64,000 bases of DNA from Oligoflexus sp. (GTDB lineage: Bacteria; Bdellovibrionota_B; Oligoflexia; Oligoflexales; Oligoflexaceae): assembly GCA_014377445.1 (NCBI GenBank), contig JACMPP010000086.1, positions 52,274-116,273 on the forward strand. The letters are read 5' to 3'. The position numbers and the translations under genes were made by a program. Positions 42,870 to 52,890 of the stretch are shown here, one piece after another (position 1 is the stretch's first letter; each line of letters starts with the position of its first letter). The notes beneath the pieces were generated by a model. It worked only from the letters and a program-made list of their open reading frames with translations, had not been told where the DNA came from and searched no databases.

Positions 42870-43018
42870 TTCGTTCTCCCTCTGCGACCCTCGTATGTCG
42901 CGTTACTTGTATGTCACTATAACCAACTCATATGAGAGTTAGGTGAAAAGGACATATCAGATTCATTTTTCTTTTGCACCTTAACTCGTTGGAGTTTGTT
43001 GACCGTTTCAAGGCGAAT

Positions 43019-43158
43019 AGGTTAGCCTGTCTGTGGTTGGGGAGTAGTCATCCACCAAGTGGATATTGAGTCGACATACTGGGAATATCCCCGGCTCAAT
43101 AGCAAGCCCAGAGAGGTTTGTCGACGAGACCGACATCGGTGCTTAATGCGCCGTGTCG
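43019..43158 (+). promoter_or_regulatory. yybP-ykoY manganese riboswitch
   Basis: The leader of the GDT1 gene contains GGGGAGTAG at 43039-43047, the hallmark of the yybP-ykoY RNA, and AGCAAGCCC at 43101-43109, close to the second conserved piece AGCAAGACC. GTCGACATAC and other conserved purines lie between. A final hairpin (43131-43158) pairs CGACATCGGTGC with GCGCCGTGTCG. This RNA binds manganese and turns on exporters. It is followed by a GDT1-family gene, a known target class. Confidence 0.85.
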
Positions 43159-43212
43159 CGTCGTATGCCCCTTCCATACAACCTGCATGGCCCTTTTCAG
43201 AGGCCTTGATTC

Positions 43213-43773
43213 ATGGAAGCCATTTTAAATTCGTTCCTTCTCGTGTCCCTCAGTGAAATGGGCGACAAGACCCAGCTCCTGGCATTCATTCTTGCGAGCC
43301 GTTATAAAAGACCCTGGCCGGTGTTCTGGGGTATCTTCGTGGCGACGCTTGCCAATCACTTTCTAGCGGCCTGGGGCGGTAGCTGGATCTCATCTTTTAT
43401 TCCCCCGAACTATCTGCGCATCGGCCTCGCCGTGACCTTTTTCGCCTTTGCTATTTGGGTCCTCATTCCCGACAAGCAGGATGATGATCTGAAGCCCTCG
43501 CGCTTTGGACCTTTTCTCACGACCGTTGTCGTCTTCTTCATCGCGGAAATGGGCGACAAGACCCAGCTTGCCACCGTGGCTCTGGCCGCGCGCTACCACG
43601 AAGTTTTGTTGGTCACTCTCGGGACAACTCTCGGAATGCTTTTGACGAATGGTCTGGCCGTGTTCTTTGGGGATAAGCTCGCGGCCAGGATCTCCATGAC
43701 CTGGATGCATCGCTTCGCGGCCTTTCTATTTGTGGTCTTTGGAGTCTGGGCTTTGATCGGATTGCCCGCCTGA
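43213..43773 (+). CDS. GDT1/TMEM165 family cation exporter (UPF0016)
   Basis: A 186-residue membrane protein with six predicted helices and the double family motif: EMGDKTQLLAF at 15-25 and EMGDKTQLATV at about 113-123. These motifs bind the cation in the Ca/Mn transporters. With the manganese riboswitch upstream the likely role is manganese export under excess manganese. Start ATG 43213. Confidence 0.92.
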   Translation: MEAILNSFLLVSLSEMGDKTQLLAFILASRYKRPWPVFWGIFVATLANHFLAAWGGSWISSFIPPNYLRIGLAVTFFAFAIWVLIPDKQDDDLKPSRFGPFLTTVVVFFIAEMGDKTQLATVALAARYHEVLLVTLGTTLGMLLTNGLAVFFGDKLAARISMTWMHRFAAFLFVVFGVWALIGLPA

Positions 43774-43807
43774 AAAAAACAGCCTGCCGACATCGTCAGC
43801 AGGCTGT
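43773..43807 (-). terminator. Terminator between the GDT1 gene and parB
   Basis: ACAGCCTGC (43779-43787) pairs with GCAGGCTGT (43799-43807). On the minus strand it is followed by seven T, so it ends the parAB transcript; it can also act on the plus strand. Confidence 0.9.
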
Positions 43808-43835
43808 CTCCACAGGAGGAAAGAGTAATAACCGG

Positions 43836-44870
43836 TTAGACAGCTGATTTGGCCTGAGCCTTAGCAGCGGTTTTAGGGGTTTGAGAGAAGTTGCGACGGA
43901 GTCGATCCACAACTTTTGGATTGAGATAACCAGCCTGTGAAAGCTGATCCACCAGGTTCCAGGCGAACTTAGATTCGTCGGTCGAAGCGGTGAAGATCAC
44001 CTTCAGTTGGTCCCGACTGGCTTTCACAGCGCCCTTGTCCACGATCTTTTCGACCTTCTCCGCTTGGGAAGCCTGTTGAAAGGCTTGCTGCCGCGCGAGG
44101 ATCGACTGCATCTGTTTAAGCAGAATTGCGGCAGCGGGAAGTTCTCCAAGCCTTGCTAACTTTATAGCCCAGGTTGCATTAAAAACGTCTGAGTGCTGAC
44201 GACAAAGTGTTTGACACTCGGGCGACATGCGCGTCAGACGTCGATACCAACCCACTGTTCGTGGATTCACACCCGATCTTTCCGCGATAGTCTGATCCGA
44301 CTCACCCAGACGGGCAGCCTGTTGATAAGCCGAGGCGAGATCAAGATAGAATACGTCTTCACGGAGGTTGGCCGCGATCGTGTGGTAGAGCTCGTCTTTC
44401 GCCGAGGCGAAGGGGAGGACGATACATTCGATTGTTTTCCAGCCCAGGGACTTGGCAGCCAAAATACGGCGATGACCGTTCTTACAGATGAAGGCGGCTC
44501 CTGACGGATCGCTTTTTTGATCCTTCAGGGCCAGCGTTGGGAACTGAATCAGGCCGTCTTTATCGAGCGAGTCAGCCAAGTGTTTGATACCGACATCGTC
44601 ATATCTTTCACGGATGTTCTCGTGAAGATGGATGCTTTCCAGGGGCACCTTTTGAATGGTGCGGCCGTTCTTTTCAATGAGGCCGCGAAGCTGCTGGACG
44701 GCTGCTTTGCTGATGCCTCCCGCCCCAACTTTTTCTTCGGGCTCAGCAGCGCTGGCGCCGGCTCTCTTATCCGCCACGGCCGCATTCGGACGCGAGGTCA
44801 CAACCTCACGAGCGGCCCCCTTCACCATTTTTTCTAAATTTTTACGCGCCGATTCTTTCATGGAAGCCAT
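43836..44870 (-). CDS. parB: ParB-family partition protein
   Basis: A 344-residue DNA-binding protein. After a basic, disordered N-terminus comes the ParB/sulfiredoxin domain: PLESIHLHENIRERYDD, GLIQFPTLAL, and CKNGHRRILAAKSLGW (the GHRR phosphate box) near 140. The HTH follows, with QTIAERSGVNPRTVGWYRRL. It begins at ATG 44870 behind GAAGGG, 19 bases after parA. The divergence from chromosomal ParB, with RepB/plasmid-like features, suggests a second system or an integrated replicon. The palindrome upstream of parA is a candidate binding site. Confidence 0.85.
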   Translation of the reverse strand: MASMKESARKNLEKMVKGAAREVVTSRPNAAVADKRAGASAAEPEEKVGAGGISKAAVQQLRGLIEKNGRTIQKVPLESIHLHENIRERYDDVGIKHLADSLDKDGLIQFPTLALKDQKSDPSGAAFICKNGHRRILAAKSLGWKTIECIVLPFASAKDELYHTIAANLREDVFYLDLASAYQQAARLGESDQTIAERSGVNPRTVGWYRRLTRMSPECQTLCRQHSDVFNATWAIKLARLGELPAAAILLKQMQSILARQQAFQQASQAEKVEKIVDKGAVKASRDQLKVIFTASTDESKFAWNLVDQLSQAGYLNPKVVDRLRRNFSQTPKTAAKAQAKSAV

Positions 44871-44888
44871 GAGCAATTCCCTTCGCTA

Positions 44889-45794
44889 TTAGAGTAAATC
44901 TACCGCTTCATCGAGGTCGGAATCCTTCAATCCCCAGTTGCGCTCGTCCGCTTGTTTCTCTTTCAAAACGCCGAGCTTCGCCAGGTTGGGACGAAGGGGC
45001 TTTTTGACTTCCGCAAGCTTGATCATGGTTTTTGTCAGCTTCAGGAAGTCATCCTTCACCGAACGGCCGCTGCCTATAGACACTGCAGGGCAGGCGTGCA
45101 AATTGCCGGTTGCCACAGCATTGGAGACTCTTACGAAAGGCTTCAGAAGATTCACGTTGGAAGCTTTAAGGTGCTTGCCGATGAACTTCAGGTATTGCTC
45201 ATGCGCCGGAATCTTTTTCACAGAGTTGATCAGGACACCGAGCAGATGGAGTTTCGGGTTTTCCTCTTCATGGATCTCTTCACATTCGGCGACGAGATCA
45301 AGGAAGCCGTCATAGCTGTCCGGCTCAGGGAAACTTGGGATCAAATACCAGTTGGAGGCGGCGAGAGCGGCCTGAAGGAGGATATTGATCTGGGGTTTGG
45401 TGTCGATCAGAACGTAATCGAAATCTTTCTCAACGCCTTTGAGAAGGTGTTTAAAAAGTTTGAGGCCCCTGGCTGAGCGTCCAAATTCGTTCTGAGCCGC
45501 TTTGAGTTCCTTGGTGGAAGGAATGACCCAAATGTTCTTATAGGGGCTCTCGACGATCACCTCTTCATAGCCAACCTTACGGGAGAGGCCACTCCAGAGA
45601 GTTTCATGGTTGCGATCAAAGAGATCGCGCACACCGAGCGCCTTGGTTGCATTGCCTTGATCATCGGAGTCGATGACAAGCACTCGCTTGTTGAGGGTCA
45701 CGCCCAAGAGATAAGCAATGTTGGTCACGGCCGTGGTTTTGCCCACGCCTCCTTTGATGTTAGCAAAGGTGATGATCTGAGCAGCCTTGCGCAT
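44889..45794 (-). CDS. parA: ParA-family partition ATPase
   Basis: A 301-residue deviant Walker A ATPase. NIKGGVGKTTAVTNIAY at 12-28 has the signature Lys, VLVIDSDDQGNATKAL near 40 is the A' region, VLIDTKPQINILLQAALAAS near 130 the Walker B. It has no N-terminal HTH domain, as in chromosomal Soj and type Ib ParA. GGGAGG stands before ATG 45794. It forms an operon with parB. Confidence 0.9.
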   Translation of the reverse strand: MRKAAQIITFANIKGGVGKTTAVTNIAYLLGVTLNKRVLVIDSDDQGNATKALGVRDLFDRNHETLWSGLSRKVGYEEVIVESPYKNIWVIPSTKELKAAQNEFGRSARGLKLFKHLLKGVEKDFDYVLIDTKPQINILLQAALAASNWYLIPSFPEPDSYDGFLDLVAECEEIHEEENPKLHLLGVLINSVKKIPAHEQYLKFIGKHLKASNVNLLKPFVRVSNAVATGNLHACPAVSIGSGRSVKDDFLKLTKTMIKLAEVKKPLRPNLAKLGVLKEKQADERNWGLKDSDLDEAVDLL

Positions 45795-45931
45795 AAGAAC
45801 CTCCCATAGTGGATCGGCATCTGGAGAGATGCAGGGATATATGCTGTTTTGATAAAGTTGTGCTTTGAGTGACGGTATCGAGTTTTCTGCAGGCAGACAA
45901 GCTTAAGTTCAACTCGAAATGGAAATGGCCC

Positions 45932-45948
45932 TTGTACATCATGTACAA
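45932..45948. promoter_or_regulatory. 17-bp palindrome upstream of parAB
   Basis: TTGTACAT-C-ATGTACAA is a perfect 8-1-8 inverted repeat, 138 bases before parA. It may be an operator or partition site; it does not match the usual chromosomal parS (TGTTTCACGTGAAACA). The rest of the 200-base gap holds no gene. Confidence 0.55.
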
Positions 45949-46009
45949 AGGCCACCCGAATAAACTTCAGAGCTTTAGGAAAAAGTTTTTTTTTGCCAAA
46001 AGCACCAAA

Positions 46010-49000
46010 TCACATATTTCTTCTGTATTGACCGCCGACCTCATAGAGGGTCCGAGAAATCTGGCCGAGTGAGCAGACCTTCGCCACATCGATCAGGACA
46101 TCAAAGACGTTCCCGTTACTCAGTGCGACCTGCTCCAGTTTCGCCAAAGCCGCAGCCGAATGAGATTCGTTGCGCTTTTGGAAGTCGAGGCAGGACTGGA
46201 CCGCATATTCCTTTTCTTCAGGAAGGGCGCGGATGACTTCGCTGGGGATGACCGTAGGGGATCCATCTTTACCAAGGAAAGTGTTCACGCCGATGATCGG
46301 CAACTCGCCCGTATGCTTCAGTGTCTCGTAGTAGAGAGACTCGTCTTGGATCTTCGAGCGCTGGTACATCCTCTCCATCGCCCCCAGTACGCCTCCTCGT
46401 TCGGAGATACTCCGAAACTCCTTCATCACCGCTTCTTCGACCATATCAGTCAGATCTTCGATAATGAACGAACCCTGGAGGGGATTCTCATTTTTCGCAA
46501 GGCCGAGTTCCTTATTGATGATGAGCTGAATGGCCATTGCACGGCGAACCGATTCTTCGGTTGGCGTGGTGATGGCCTCATCGTAGGCATTTGTGTGGAG
46601 CGAGTTGCAGTTGTCGTAGAGTGCGTACAAGGCCTGGAGCGTCGTACGAATGTCGTTAAAGGCAATCTCCTGGGCATGAAGACTACGGCCCGAGGTCTGG
46701 ATGTGATACTTGAGCTTTTGCGAGCGATCGTTGCCCTGGTAGCGGTTTTTGATCGCCTTGGCCCAGATTCTCCGCGCCACACGCCCTATCACAGAATATT
46801 CGGGATCCGTGCCGTTGGAGAAGAAGAAGGAAAGGTTCGGTGCAAAGTCATCGATGTTCATACCCCGCGAGAGATAGTACTCGACGAAGGTAAAACCGTT
46901 CGAAAGGGTGAAGGCAAGCTGCGTGACCGGGTTCGCCCCCGCCTCCGCGATATGATAGCCCGAGATCGAGACGGAGTAGAAGTTGCGGACATCCTTTTCA
47001 ATGAAGTACTGCTGGATATCGCCCATCATCCGCAGAGCAAATTCCGTGGAGAAAATGCAGGTGTTTTGGGCCTGGTCCTCTTTGAGAATATCCGCCTGCA
47101 CAGTCCCCCGCACTGAACTCAAGGTCTTGGTTTTAATTTTCTGGTAGACGTCGTCAGGAAGCACCTGGTCTCCAGTCGCGCCGAGGAGCATCAAACCCAA
47201 GCCGTCGTTGCCCTCTGGCAGTTCGCCCTGGTAGCGGGGGCGGGGCATATCCAGGTTTTTGTAGATCTTTTCGATTTTCTTTTCGACTTCATCCACGAGT
47301 CCGTTGGCACGAATATAAATTTCGCACTGCTGATCGATGGCTACGTTCATGAAAAAAGCGAGAAGCATCGGGGCCGGACCGTTGATCGTCATTGATACCG
47401 AAGTCGTGGGCAGAGCGAGATTGAAGCCGGAATAAAGCTTTTTCGCATCGTCGACAGTCGCGATGCTCACGCCTGAATTACCAACTTTGCCGTAAATATC
47501 GGGGCGCTCCGCAGGGTCTTCACCGTAGAGAGTGACGGAATCGAAGGCTGTGGAAAGGCGTTTTGAAGGAATTCCGCCTGAAACATAGTGAAAACGTCGG
47601 TTGGTTCTCTCTGGCCCGCCCTCGCCGGCAAACATGCGCGCGGGATCTTCGCCTTCTCGTTTGAGAGGGAATACACCGGCAGCATAAGGAAATTCACCCG
47701 GCAGATTCTCGGTCAACAGCCACTCAAGGATGTCGCCCCAATCTTTGTAACGGGGGAGAGAGACCTTGGGAATATCGAGGCCGGAGAGCGATTTGGTGAA
47801 GAGCGCCTGTTCGATAATCTTGTCGCGAACCTGGAATTTGTAGGTTAGCTCTTTATAGCGGCGCTTGGTTTCATCCCAGGTGGAGAGCATGCGAAAGCAC
47901 TCGTGATCGAGCTGGCGCTCGAGCTCTTCACTGAGTTTGATAAGCTCCTGGATGGTTGGGTCATCTGAGGCTTCGATAGGAGCCCCAAAAACCGGCGCTG
48001 CTGCGTTTTTATCAGCTTTTCTAAGGGTCTCTATGGTCCCGCGCAATTGATAGAGCTGACGAGCTATTCCGGACTGTTTGAGGACAAAGGTTTTGTAGGA
48101 CTCGTGAGATTCTGAGATCTCGGCCAGATAGCGGACGCGTTCTCCGGAAATCAAGAGGCTCACCGTCTTGTCCTCGAACTTCGGCAGGTAGGCGAATTCG
48201 CTTTTGGTCTTGTCGTTCACAATCGCCATGACTCTGTTATAGAGGTGATTCATGCCGGAATCGTTGAACTGCGCGGCGATCGTTCCCATCACGGGAAGAC
48301 TTTCATCCGGACCGTCCCAAATCATGTGGTTGCGACGATACTGTTTGCGCACATCGCGCAGAGCATCGAGAGAACCCCGTTTATCAAATTTATTGATCGC
48401 GATGATATCGGCGAAATCAAGCATATCGATTTTTTCGAGCTGCGTGGCGGCCCCATATTCGGACGTCATCACATAGAGTGATGTATCGCTGTGTTCGACA
48501 ATTTCCGTATCGGACTGGCCGATACCGGAGGTTTCGACAATAATCAGATCGAAGCCGGCCGCTTTGCAGATGTCGATCGAATCCTGCACGTACTTACTGA
48601 GTGCGAGGTTCGATTGCCGGGTCGCAAGCGATCGCATGTAAACGCGCGGATGATGAATCGAGTTCATACGAATTCGATCCCCCAGCAAAGCGCCTCCTGA
48701 CTTGCGTTTGGAAGGGTCGATCGAAATGATCGCGATATGCTCGTTGTCGTTGACCCTTAGAAACCGCCTGACAAGTTCGTCGACGAGCGATGATTTCCCC
48801 GCACCGCCAGTGCCGGTGATACCAAGCACGGGAACAGGCTTGGTGATTAATTTTTGAACAGATTGCTGCAGCGTCTCGCGATATTCTGGGAAATTTTCGG
48901 CAACGGAGATGAGTCGGCCGAGCGTTTTGGACTCGCGTTTCGTAATCACTTTCAAGAGGTCGTCGGCGGGCGGCTCCTGGGTGCAAAAATCACAGTTTTG

Positions 49001-49423
49001 CAGGAGGTGATCGATCATGCCCTGGAGACCCAGCGAACGACCATCATCAGGCGAATAGATGCGTGTGATGCCATAGGCCTGCAGTTCTTCAATCTCGACA
49101 GGAAGAATGGTTCCGCCGCCGCCACCAAAGAGTTTGATATTGGAACCGGCTTCGCGAAGCAAATCGTAAATGTATTTAAAGAATTCGATATGACCGCCCT
49201 GATAGGAGGTGATCGCGATGCCCTGGACGTCTTCCTGAATGGCGCAATTCACGATATCGGCCGCCGAACGGTTGTGTCCCAGATGGATGACCTCGGCCCC
49301 CGATGCCTGCAGAATACGACGCATAATATTGATCGTCGCGTCGTGACCATCGAAGAGCGAGGCCGCCGTAACGATGCGGATATGATTCTTGGGTTGGTAG
49401 CGCGACTGTTCGGAGGCTGACAT
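46010..49423 (-). CDS. icmF: Fused isobutyryl-CoA mutase with chaperone GTPase
   Basis: A 1137-residue fused protein. Residues 15-145 form the B12-binding domain with the DGHDA motif (His27). A MeaI-type GTPase follows with Walker [10 protein letters not shown] at 204-212, and from about 560 the acyl-CoA mutase barrel (for example [16 protein letters not shown] and the [12 protein letters not shown] strand). IcmF interconverts isobutyryl- and butyryl-CoA with adenosylcobalamin, and self-reactivates through the GTPase. Start ATG 49423. No B12 riboswitch was seen upstream. Confidence 0.95.
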   Translation of the reverse strand: MSASEQSRYQPKNHIRIVTAASLFDGHDATINIMRRILQASGAEVIHLGHNRSAADIVNCAIQEDVQGIAITSYQGGHIEFFKYIYDLLREAGSNIKLFGGGGGTILPVEIEELQAYGITRIYSPDDGRSLGLQGMIDHLLQNCDFCTQEPPADDLLKVITKRESKTLGRLISVAENFPEYRETLQQSVQKLITKPVPVLGITGTGGAGKSSLVDELVRRFLRVNDNEHIAIISIDPSKRKSGGALLGDRIRMNSIHHPRVYMRSLATRQSNLALSKYVQDSIDICKAAGFDLIIVETSGIGQSDTEIVEHSDTSLYVMTSEYGAATQLEKIDMLDFADIIAINKFDKRGSLDALRDVRKQYRRNHMIWDGPDESLPVMGTIAAQFNDSGMNHLYNRVMAIVNDKTKSEFAYLPKFEDKTVSLLISGERVRYLAEISESHESYKTFVLKQSGIARQLYQLRGTIETLRKADKNAAAPVFGAPIEASDDPTIQELIKLSEELERQLDHECFRMLSTWDETKRRYKELTYKFQVRDKIIEQALFTKSLSGLDIPKVSLPRYKDWGDILEWLLTENLPGEFPYAAGVFPLKREGEDPARMFAGEGGPERTNRRFHYVSGGIPSKRLSTAFDSVTLYGEDPAERPDIYGKVGNSGVSIATVDDAKKLYSGFNLALPTTSVSMTINGPAPMLLAFFMNVAIDQQCEIYIRANGLVDEVEKKIEKIYKNLDMPRPRYQGELPEGNDGLGLMLLGATGDQVLPDDVYQKIKTKTLSSVRGTVQADILKEDQAQNTCIFSTEFALRMMGDIQQYFIEKDVRNFYSVSISGYHIAEAGANPVTQLAFTLSNGFTFVEYYLSRGMNIDDFAPNLSFFFSNGTDPEYSVIGRVARRIWAKAIKNRYQGNDRSQKLKYHIQTSGRSLHAQEIAFNDIRTTLQALYALYDNCNSLHTNAYDEAITTPTEESVRRAMAIQLIINKELGLAKNENPLQGSFIIEDLTDMVEEAVMKEFRSISERGGVLGAMERMYQRSKIQDESLYYETLKHTGELPIIGVNTFLGKDGSPTVIPSEVIRALPEEKEYAVQSCLDFQKRNESHSAAALAKLEQVALSNGNVFDVLIDVAKVCSLGQISRTLYEVGGQYRRNM

Positions 49424-49733
49424 TCCAAACTCCTGATATGACTGTTCTACGGACTATGAATACCATAGCTTTGCGTGCAGATAGAGAGAGCATGAGGGCT
49501 TTGAAGGACTGGTTCTTCTCGGCGTTCGACATGGTTCCCAAAGCATTTTCCACAATGTTATAGCATCAAAGAATTGGTTAACGAAACGACCTTAAAGGGT
49601 CGTCGGATGGAATTGAATCTTAGGAGTGGAGTACGGCGGAAGCTCTTGCTAAAGTGCGAACAGACTTATTTTCTGGCTCTAAGTCCTAAGGTACCAGGTC
49701 AAGAAACATTTTCTATCGAATCGGAGGCTAAAA

Positions 49734-50057
49734 ATGACTAAGAAGTCCAAGAAGACCGCCGTCAAAAAGAGCGCGAAACCTAAGGCCGTTAGTGCCAAAA
49801 CCAAGTCCAAGCCAGTCAAGGCTACGGCCAAGAAGACTGTTGGAAAGACGAAAACAAGCCTCGTGCCCGCTAAGAAACTGTCAGCAGTTTCGGCCGATCC
49901 ACGCGTGATCGAATACAAGCTCTTCACTGAAGACTCAGTTCGCAACTTGGAAGACCAAGTGAATTACCACATCAAAAAAGGCTGGGCTCCAGTCGGTGGC
50001 GTTGTGCTTCACGGTCAAAGCACCTTTACGCAAACTATGGTTCGTCGCGAGGATTAA
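49734..50057 (+). CDS. Histone-H1-like Lys-rich tail fused to a DUF1737-like domain
   Basis: A 107-residue protein. Residues 1-50 are almost only Lys, Ala, Ser, Thr, Val and Pro, like bacterial H1-type DNA-binding tails (KKTAVKKSAKPKAV). Residues 58-105 match the DUF1737 pattern: IEYKLFTEDS, LEDQVNYHIKKGWAPVGGV and a closing strand. GGAGG lies 9 bases before ATG 49734. A nucleic-acid-associated protein is likely; DUF1737 has no known function. The combination is unusual. Confidence 0.7.
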   Translation: MTKKSKKTAVKKSAKPKAVSAKTKSKPVKATAKKTVGKTKTSLVPAKKLSAVSADPRVIEYKLFTEDSVRNLEDQVNYHIKKGWAPVGGVVLHGQSTFTQTMVRRED

Positions 50058-50364
50058 CCCTCGTGATGGGTTCGCTCTGCTTTCTGAACATTTCGGAGAG
50101 CAGAGCGAGAATTTACCGGCCTGAAGCTCCCCTTTTGCCCTCACTCGATAGACTCACTTTCTTTCCAAACGAATACATTTTTTGAACACGCCATTAAGCA
50201 GTATGCGGTTTAACGTGGTGTTTCTACTTTTTTTATTGTTCTGATTTCGGTTTTTACCAAAGAATTGAAGACGGTTTTTATTAATTTTTGATATTGATAT
50301 AGCATGAAAGCATTAGCCAAGACGAACGGTTCCTCGTAAATTAGAGAGGAGAAAAACACTGTCC

Positions 50365-50418
50365 GGACCCGAAGCACGAAGAGTAAAATTTTTGTTAATT
50401 CCTGCACTCTTCGGGTCC
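50365..50418. repeat. Long inverted repeat before sucC
   Basis: GGACCCGAAG (50365-50374) and CTTCGGGTCC (50409-50418) pair over 10 bp. The 3' arm extends as ACTCTTCGGGTCC and also matches GAAGAGT (50378-50384), so two alternative stems exist. It lies in the 757-base gap between the DUF1737 gene and sucC. No gene with support is seen in that gap; minus-strand frames there are probably not coding. Confidence 0.5.
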
Positions 50419-50814
50419 AATTTTCCACTTTCAAACCCGTCCCCCTCCAGGTCGCCTTCGACTGACAACGAGATCTAACGCTGATTTTGCAGCGCCAATT
50501 ATTGCCTCGCCGCTATAGTTTTTACCGCTCAATCCCCCGTGGTTCCGCTCCTCCAGTTGGCCGCCAAATACTCGTTTGGCATAACCCGTCCGTAAGGGCG
50601 GGTGCCCCATCTCATTTGTCATAGAAAAAATGGGCAAGGTGTATGAGTTGTTTTCTGCAACCAAAGAGGAGCGCAATGTCTGCGTCATATCTGAGGGAAA
50701 AACCGAGGAAAGACGCCTGAAAAGGGCTGGATTGCAGATGCAAGAAAGACCCTGAGTATGATAGCCTGTCCCGACGTGCAAACGATATGTAGATGCTCCG
50801 GAGGAATTTTTTAA

Positions 50815-51981
50815 ATGGATATCCACGAGTACCAGGCGAAGCAGCTCTTCAAGCAAAACGGCATTCCCGTTCCCGAAGGCTACCTGGCGACCAACCCCTT
50901 AGAAGCTGAATTTGCAATGCGCAGACTCGGTACTGAGATTGCCGTTGTTAAAGCTCAGGTTCATGCGGGCGGCCGCGGTAAAGGCGGCGGCGTTAAGCTT
51001 GCCAAGACCCCTGAAGAGGCGGCCAAGCTTGCCAAAGAAATGATCGGCATGACACTTGTCACGCATCAAACCGGACCTGAAGGCAAAAAGGTTCACAAGG
51101 TTTATGTCGAAGCTGGTTCGAAAATCGTCAAGGAATACTACCTGGCGCTTGTTCTCGACCGCGAGACGGCTGGCATCGGCTTTATGTTCTCGACCGAAGG
51201 CGGTATGGACATCGAGGAAGTTGCTGAGAAAACTCCTGAGAAAATCGTCTACATCAGCGTCGACCCGACGACTGGACTTCAGGGTCATCACATTCGTTCG
51301 ATCTGCTTCCAGGCGAAACTGCCTCCAGCCGAACACAAAGAACTGACTCCTATCTTGAAGAACCTCTACAAGATGTTCCTCAAGTACGATTATGCGATGC
51401 TTGAAATCAACCCTTTGATCATCAACGATCAAGGCAAGATGTTTGTCCTCGACGGTAAAATGAACTTCGATGACAACGCCATGTATCGTCAAAAAGATAT
51501 CGAAGTCATGCGCGACTTCCTTGAAGAAGATCCACGCGAAGTGCAGGCGTCCAAGTACGGCTTGAGCTACATCGGTCTCGACGGCAACATCGGTTGTCTC
51601 GTGAACGGCGCGGGCCTCGCGATGGCGACCATGGACATCACCAAGTTTTTCGGCGGCTCCCCAGCCAACTTCCTCGACGTGGGCGGTGGTGCCAACCAGG
51701 AAACTGTGACGAACGCATTCAAAATTTTGCTCTCCGACTCCAACGTCAAAGGCATTTTCGTAAATATCTTTGGTGGCATCATGCGCTGTGATGTTATCGC
51801 CAATGGTATCGTGGCTGCCGCGAAAGAACTCGGACTTCGCATCCCCATGGTTGTTCGCCTCGAAGGCACCAACGTCGAGCAGGGTAAAGAGATCCTGAAA
51901 AGTTCAGGCCTCGATCTCTATGCTGCATCGGACATGGCTGACGGCGCGAAGAAAATTGTCGAAATGGTTAAGAAGAAGTAA
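50815..51981 (+). CDS. sucC: Succinyl-CoA synthetase, beta subunit
   Basis: With SucD forms succinyl-CoA synthetase of the TCA cycle (ADP- or GDP-forming). The N-terminus [20 protein letters not shown] is the family start (here up to 20 residues). The ATP-grasp domain has [17 protein letters not shown] near 43-58, and the ligase domain has [18 protein letters not shown] near 255 and [12 protein letters not shown] near 318. The length of 388 residues is normal. GGAGG stands 7 bases before ATG 50815. sucD follows after 18 bases. Confidence 0.97.
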   Translation: MDIHEYQAKQLFKQNGIPVPEGYLATNPLEAEFAMRRLGTEIAVVKAQVHAGGRGKGGGVKLAKTPEEAAKLAKEMIGMTLVTHQTGPEGKKVHKVYVEAGSKIVKEYYLALVLDRETAGIGFMFSTEGGMDIEEVAEKTPEKIVYISVDPTTGLQGHHIRSICFQAKLPPAEHKELTPILKNLYKMFLKYDYAMLEINPLIINDQGKMFVLDGKMNFDDNAMYRQKDIEVMRDFLEEDPREVQASKYGLSYIGLDGNIGCLVNGAGLAMATMDITKFFGGSPANFLDVGGGANQETVTNAFKILLSDSNVKGIFVNIFGGIMRCDVIANGIVAAAKELGLRIPMVVRLEGTNVEQGKEILKSSGLDLYAASDMADGAKKIVEMVKKK

Positions 51982-51999
51982 GTCCAAAGGAGTTCTAAG

Positions 52000-52887
52000 G
52001 TGGCTATTTTAGTCAATGCAAATACGCGTGTTATCACTCAGGGTATCACCGGTAAATCAGGTGAGTTTCACACCAAGCTTTCTCACGAGTACGCACCTCG
52101 CTTCGTCGGTGGTGTGGTTCCGGGTAAAGGCGGCCAGAAGGCTATTTTGGATCTGCCGATCTTTGATACCGTTCAGGAAGCCAAAGACCGTGCGAAAGCC
52201 AACGCAACGATGATCTTTGTTCCACCTCCCTTCGCGGCTGACGCGATTCTGGAAGCGATCGAAGCTGAGATCGAACTCATCATCTGTATCACCGAAGGCA
52301 TCCCGGTCCTCGATATGATCGCCGTGAAGAAAGCTCTTGAGCGTTCGAAGTCCCGTTTGATCGGACCGAACTGCCCAGGCGTTATCACACCGGGTCAATG
52401 CAAAATCGGTATTATGCCTGGCCACATCCATAAAGTGGGCAAAGCCGGTATCGTTTCGAAATCAGGAACCCTGACTTACGAAGCTGTTGGCCAAACCACA
52501 GCGATGGGTATCGGTCAGTCGTCTTGTGTTGGTATCGGTGGTGACCCCATCATCGGCACCAAGTACATCGACATCCTCACCCTGTTTGAACAAGATCCGC
52601 AGACAGAAGGCATCATCCTGATCGGTGAGATCGGTGGCGACGCTGAAATTCAAGCGGCGAAGTTCATCAAAGAACACATCACCAAACCAGTTGCAGCCTT
52701 TATCGCAGGTCAAACCGCACCTAAAGGCAAGCGTATGGGTCACGCAGGCGCGATCGTATCCGGCGGCTCAGGAACAGCAGCTGAGAAGATGGCTGCTCTT
52801 GAAGAAGCGGGTTGCGTTGTAGCCAAGTCACCGGCTGATATCGCGGCTTCGTTGAAGATCGCGATGGAACGCAAAGGAAAGCGCTAA
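52000..52887 (+). CDS. sucD: Succinyl-CoA synthetase, alpha subunit
   Basis: The CoA-binding subunit. [16 protein letters not shown] and [10 protein letters not shown] near the N-terminus, [11 protein letters not shown] near 125, and the phosphorylated His in [14 protein letters not shown] sequence [17 protein letters not shown] near 247-262 are visible. The start is GTG 52000 behind AAAGGAG. The length of 295 residues is normal. Confidence 0.97.
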   Translation: MAILVNANTRVITQGITGKSGEFHTKLSHEYAPRFVGGVVPGKGGQKAILDLPIFDTVQEAKDRAKANATMIFVPPPFAADAILEAIEAEIELIICITEGIPVLDMIAVKKALERSKSRLIGPNCPGVITPGQCKIGIMPGHIHKVGKAGIVSKSGTLTYEAVGQTTAMGIGQSSCVGIGGDPIIGTKYIDILTLFEQDPQTEGIILIGEIGGDAEIQAAKFIKEHITKPVAAFIAGQTAPKGKRMGHAGAIVSGGSGTAAEKMAALEEAGCVVAKSPADIAASLKIAMERKGKR

Positions 52888-52890
52888 ATT

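Noticed and set aside
43300..43600. Internal repeat in the GDT1 gene as a DNA repeat
   Set aside because: The repeat is the doubled EMGDKTQ protein motif of the family, not a repeated DNA element.
46160..47116. 318-codon plus-strand frame opposite icmF
   Set aside because: Antisense to the mutase domain, which has clear family motifs.
50560..50815. A possible structured RNA directly before sucC
   Set aside because: Some GC-rich pairing (CCCGTCC, GGGCGGG) was seen but no match to a riboswitch class I could name.
50431..50856. 141-codon minus-strand frame overlapping the sucC start
   Set aside because: No family resemblance and it would run through the sucC ribosome site; probably not coding, though the region is otherwise unexplained.
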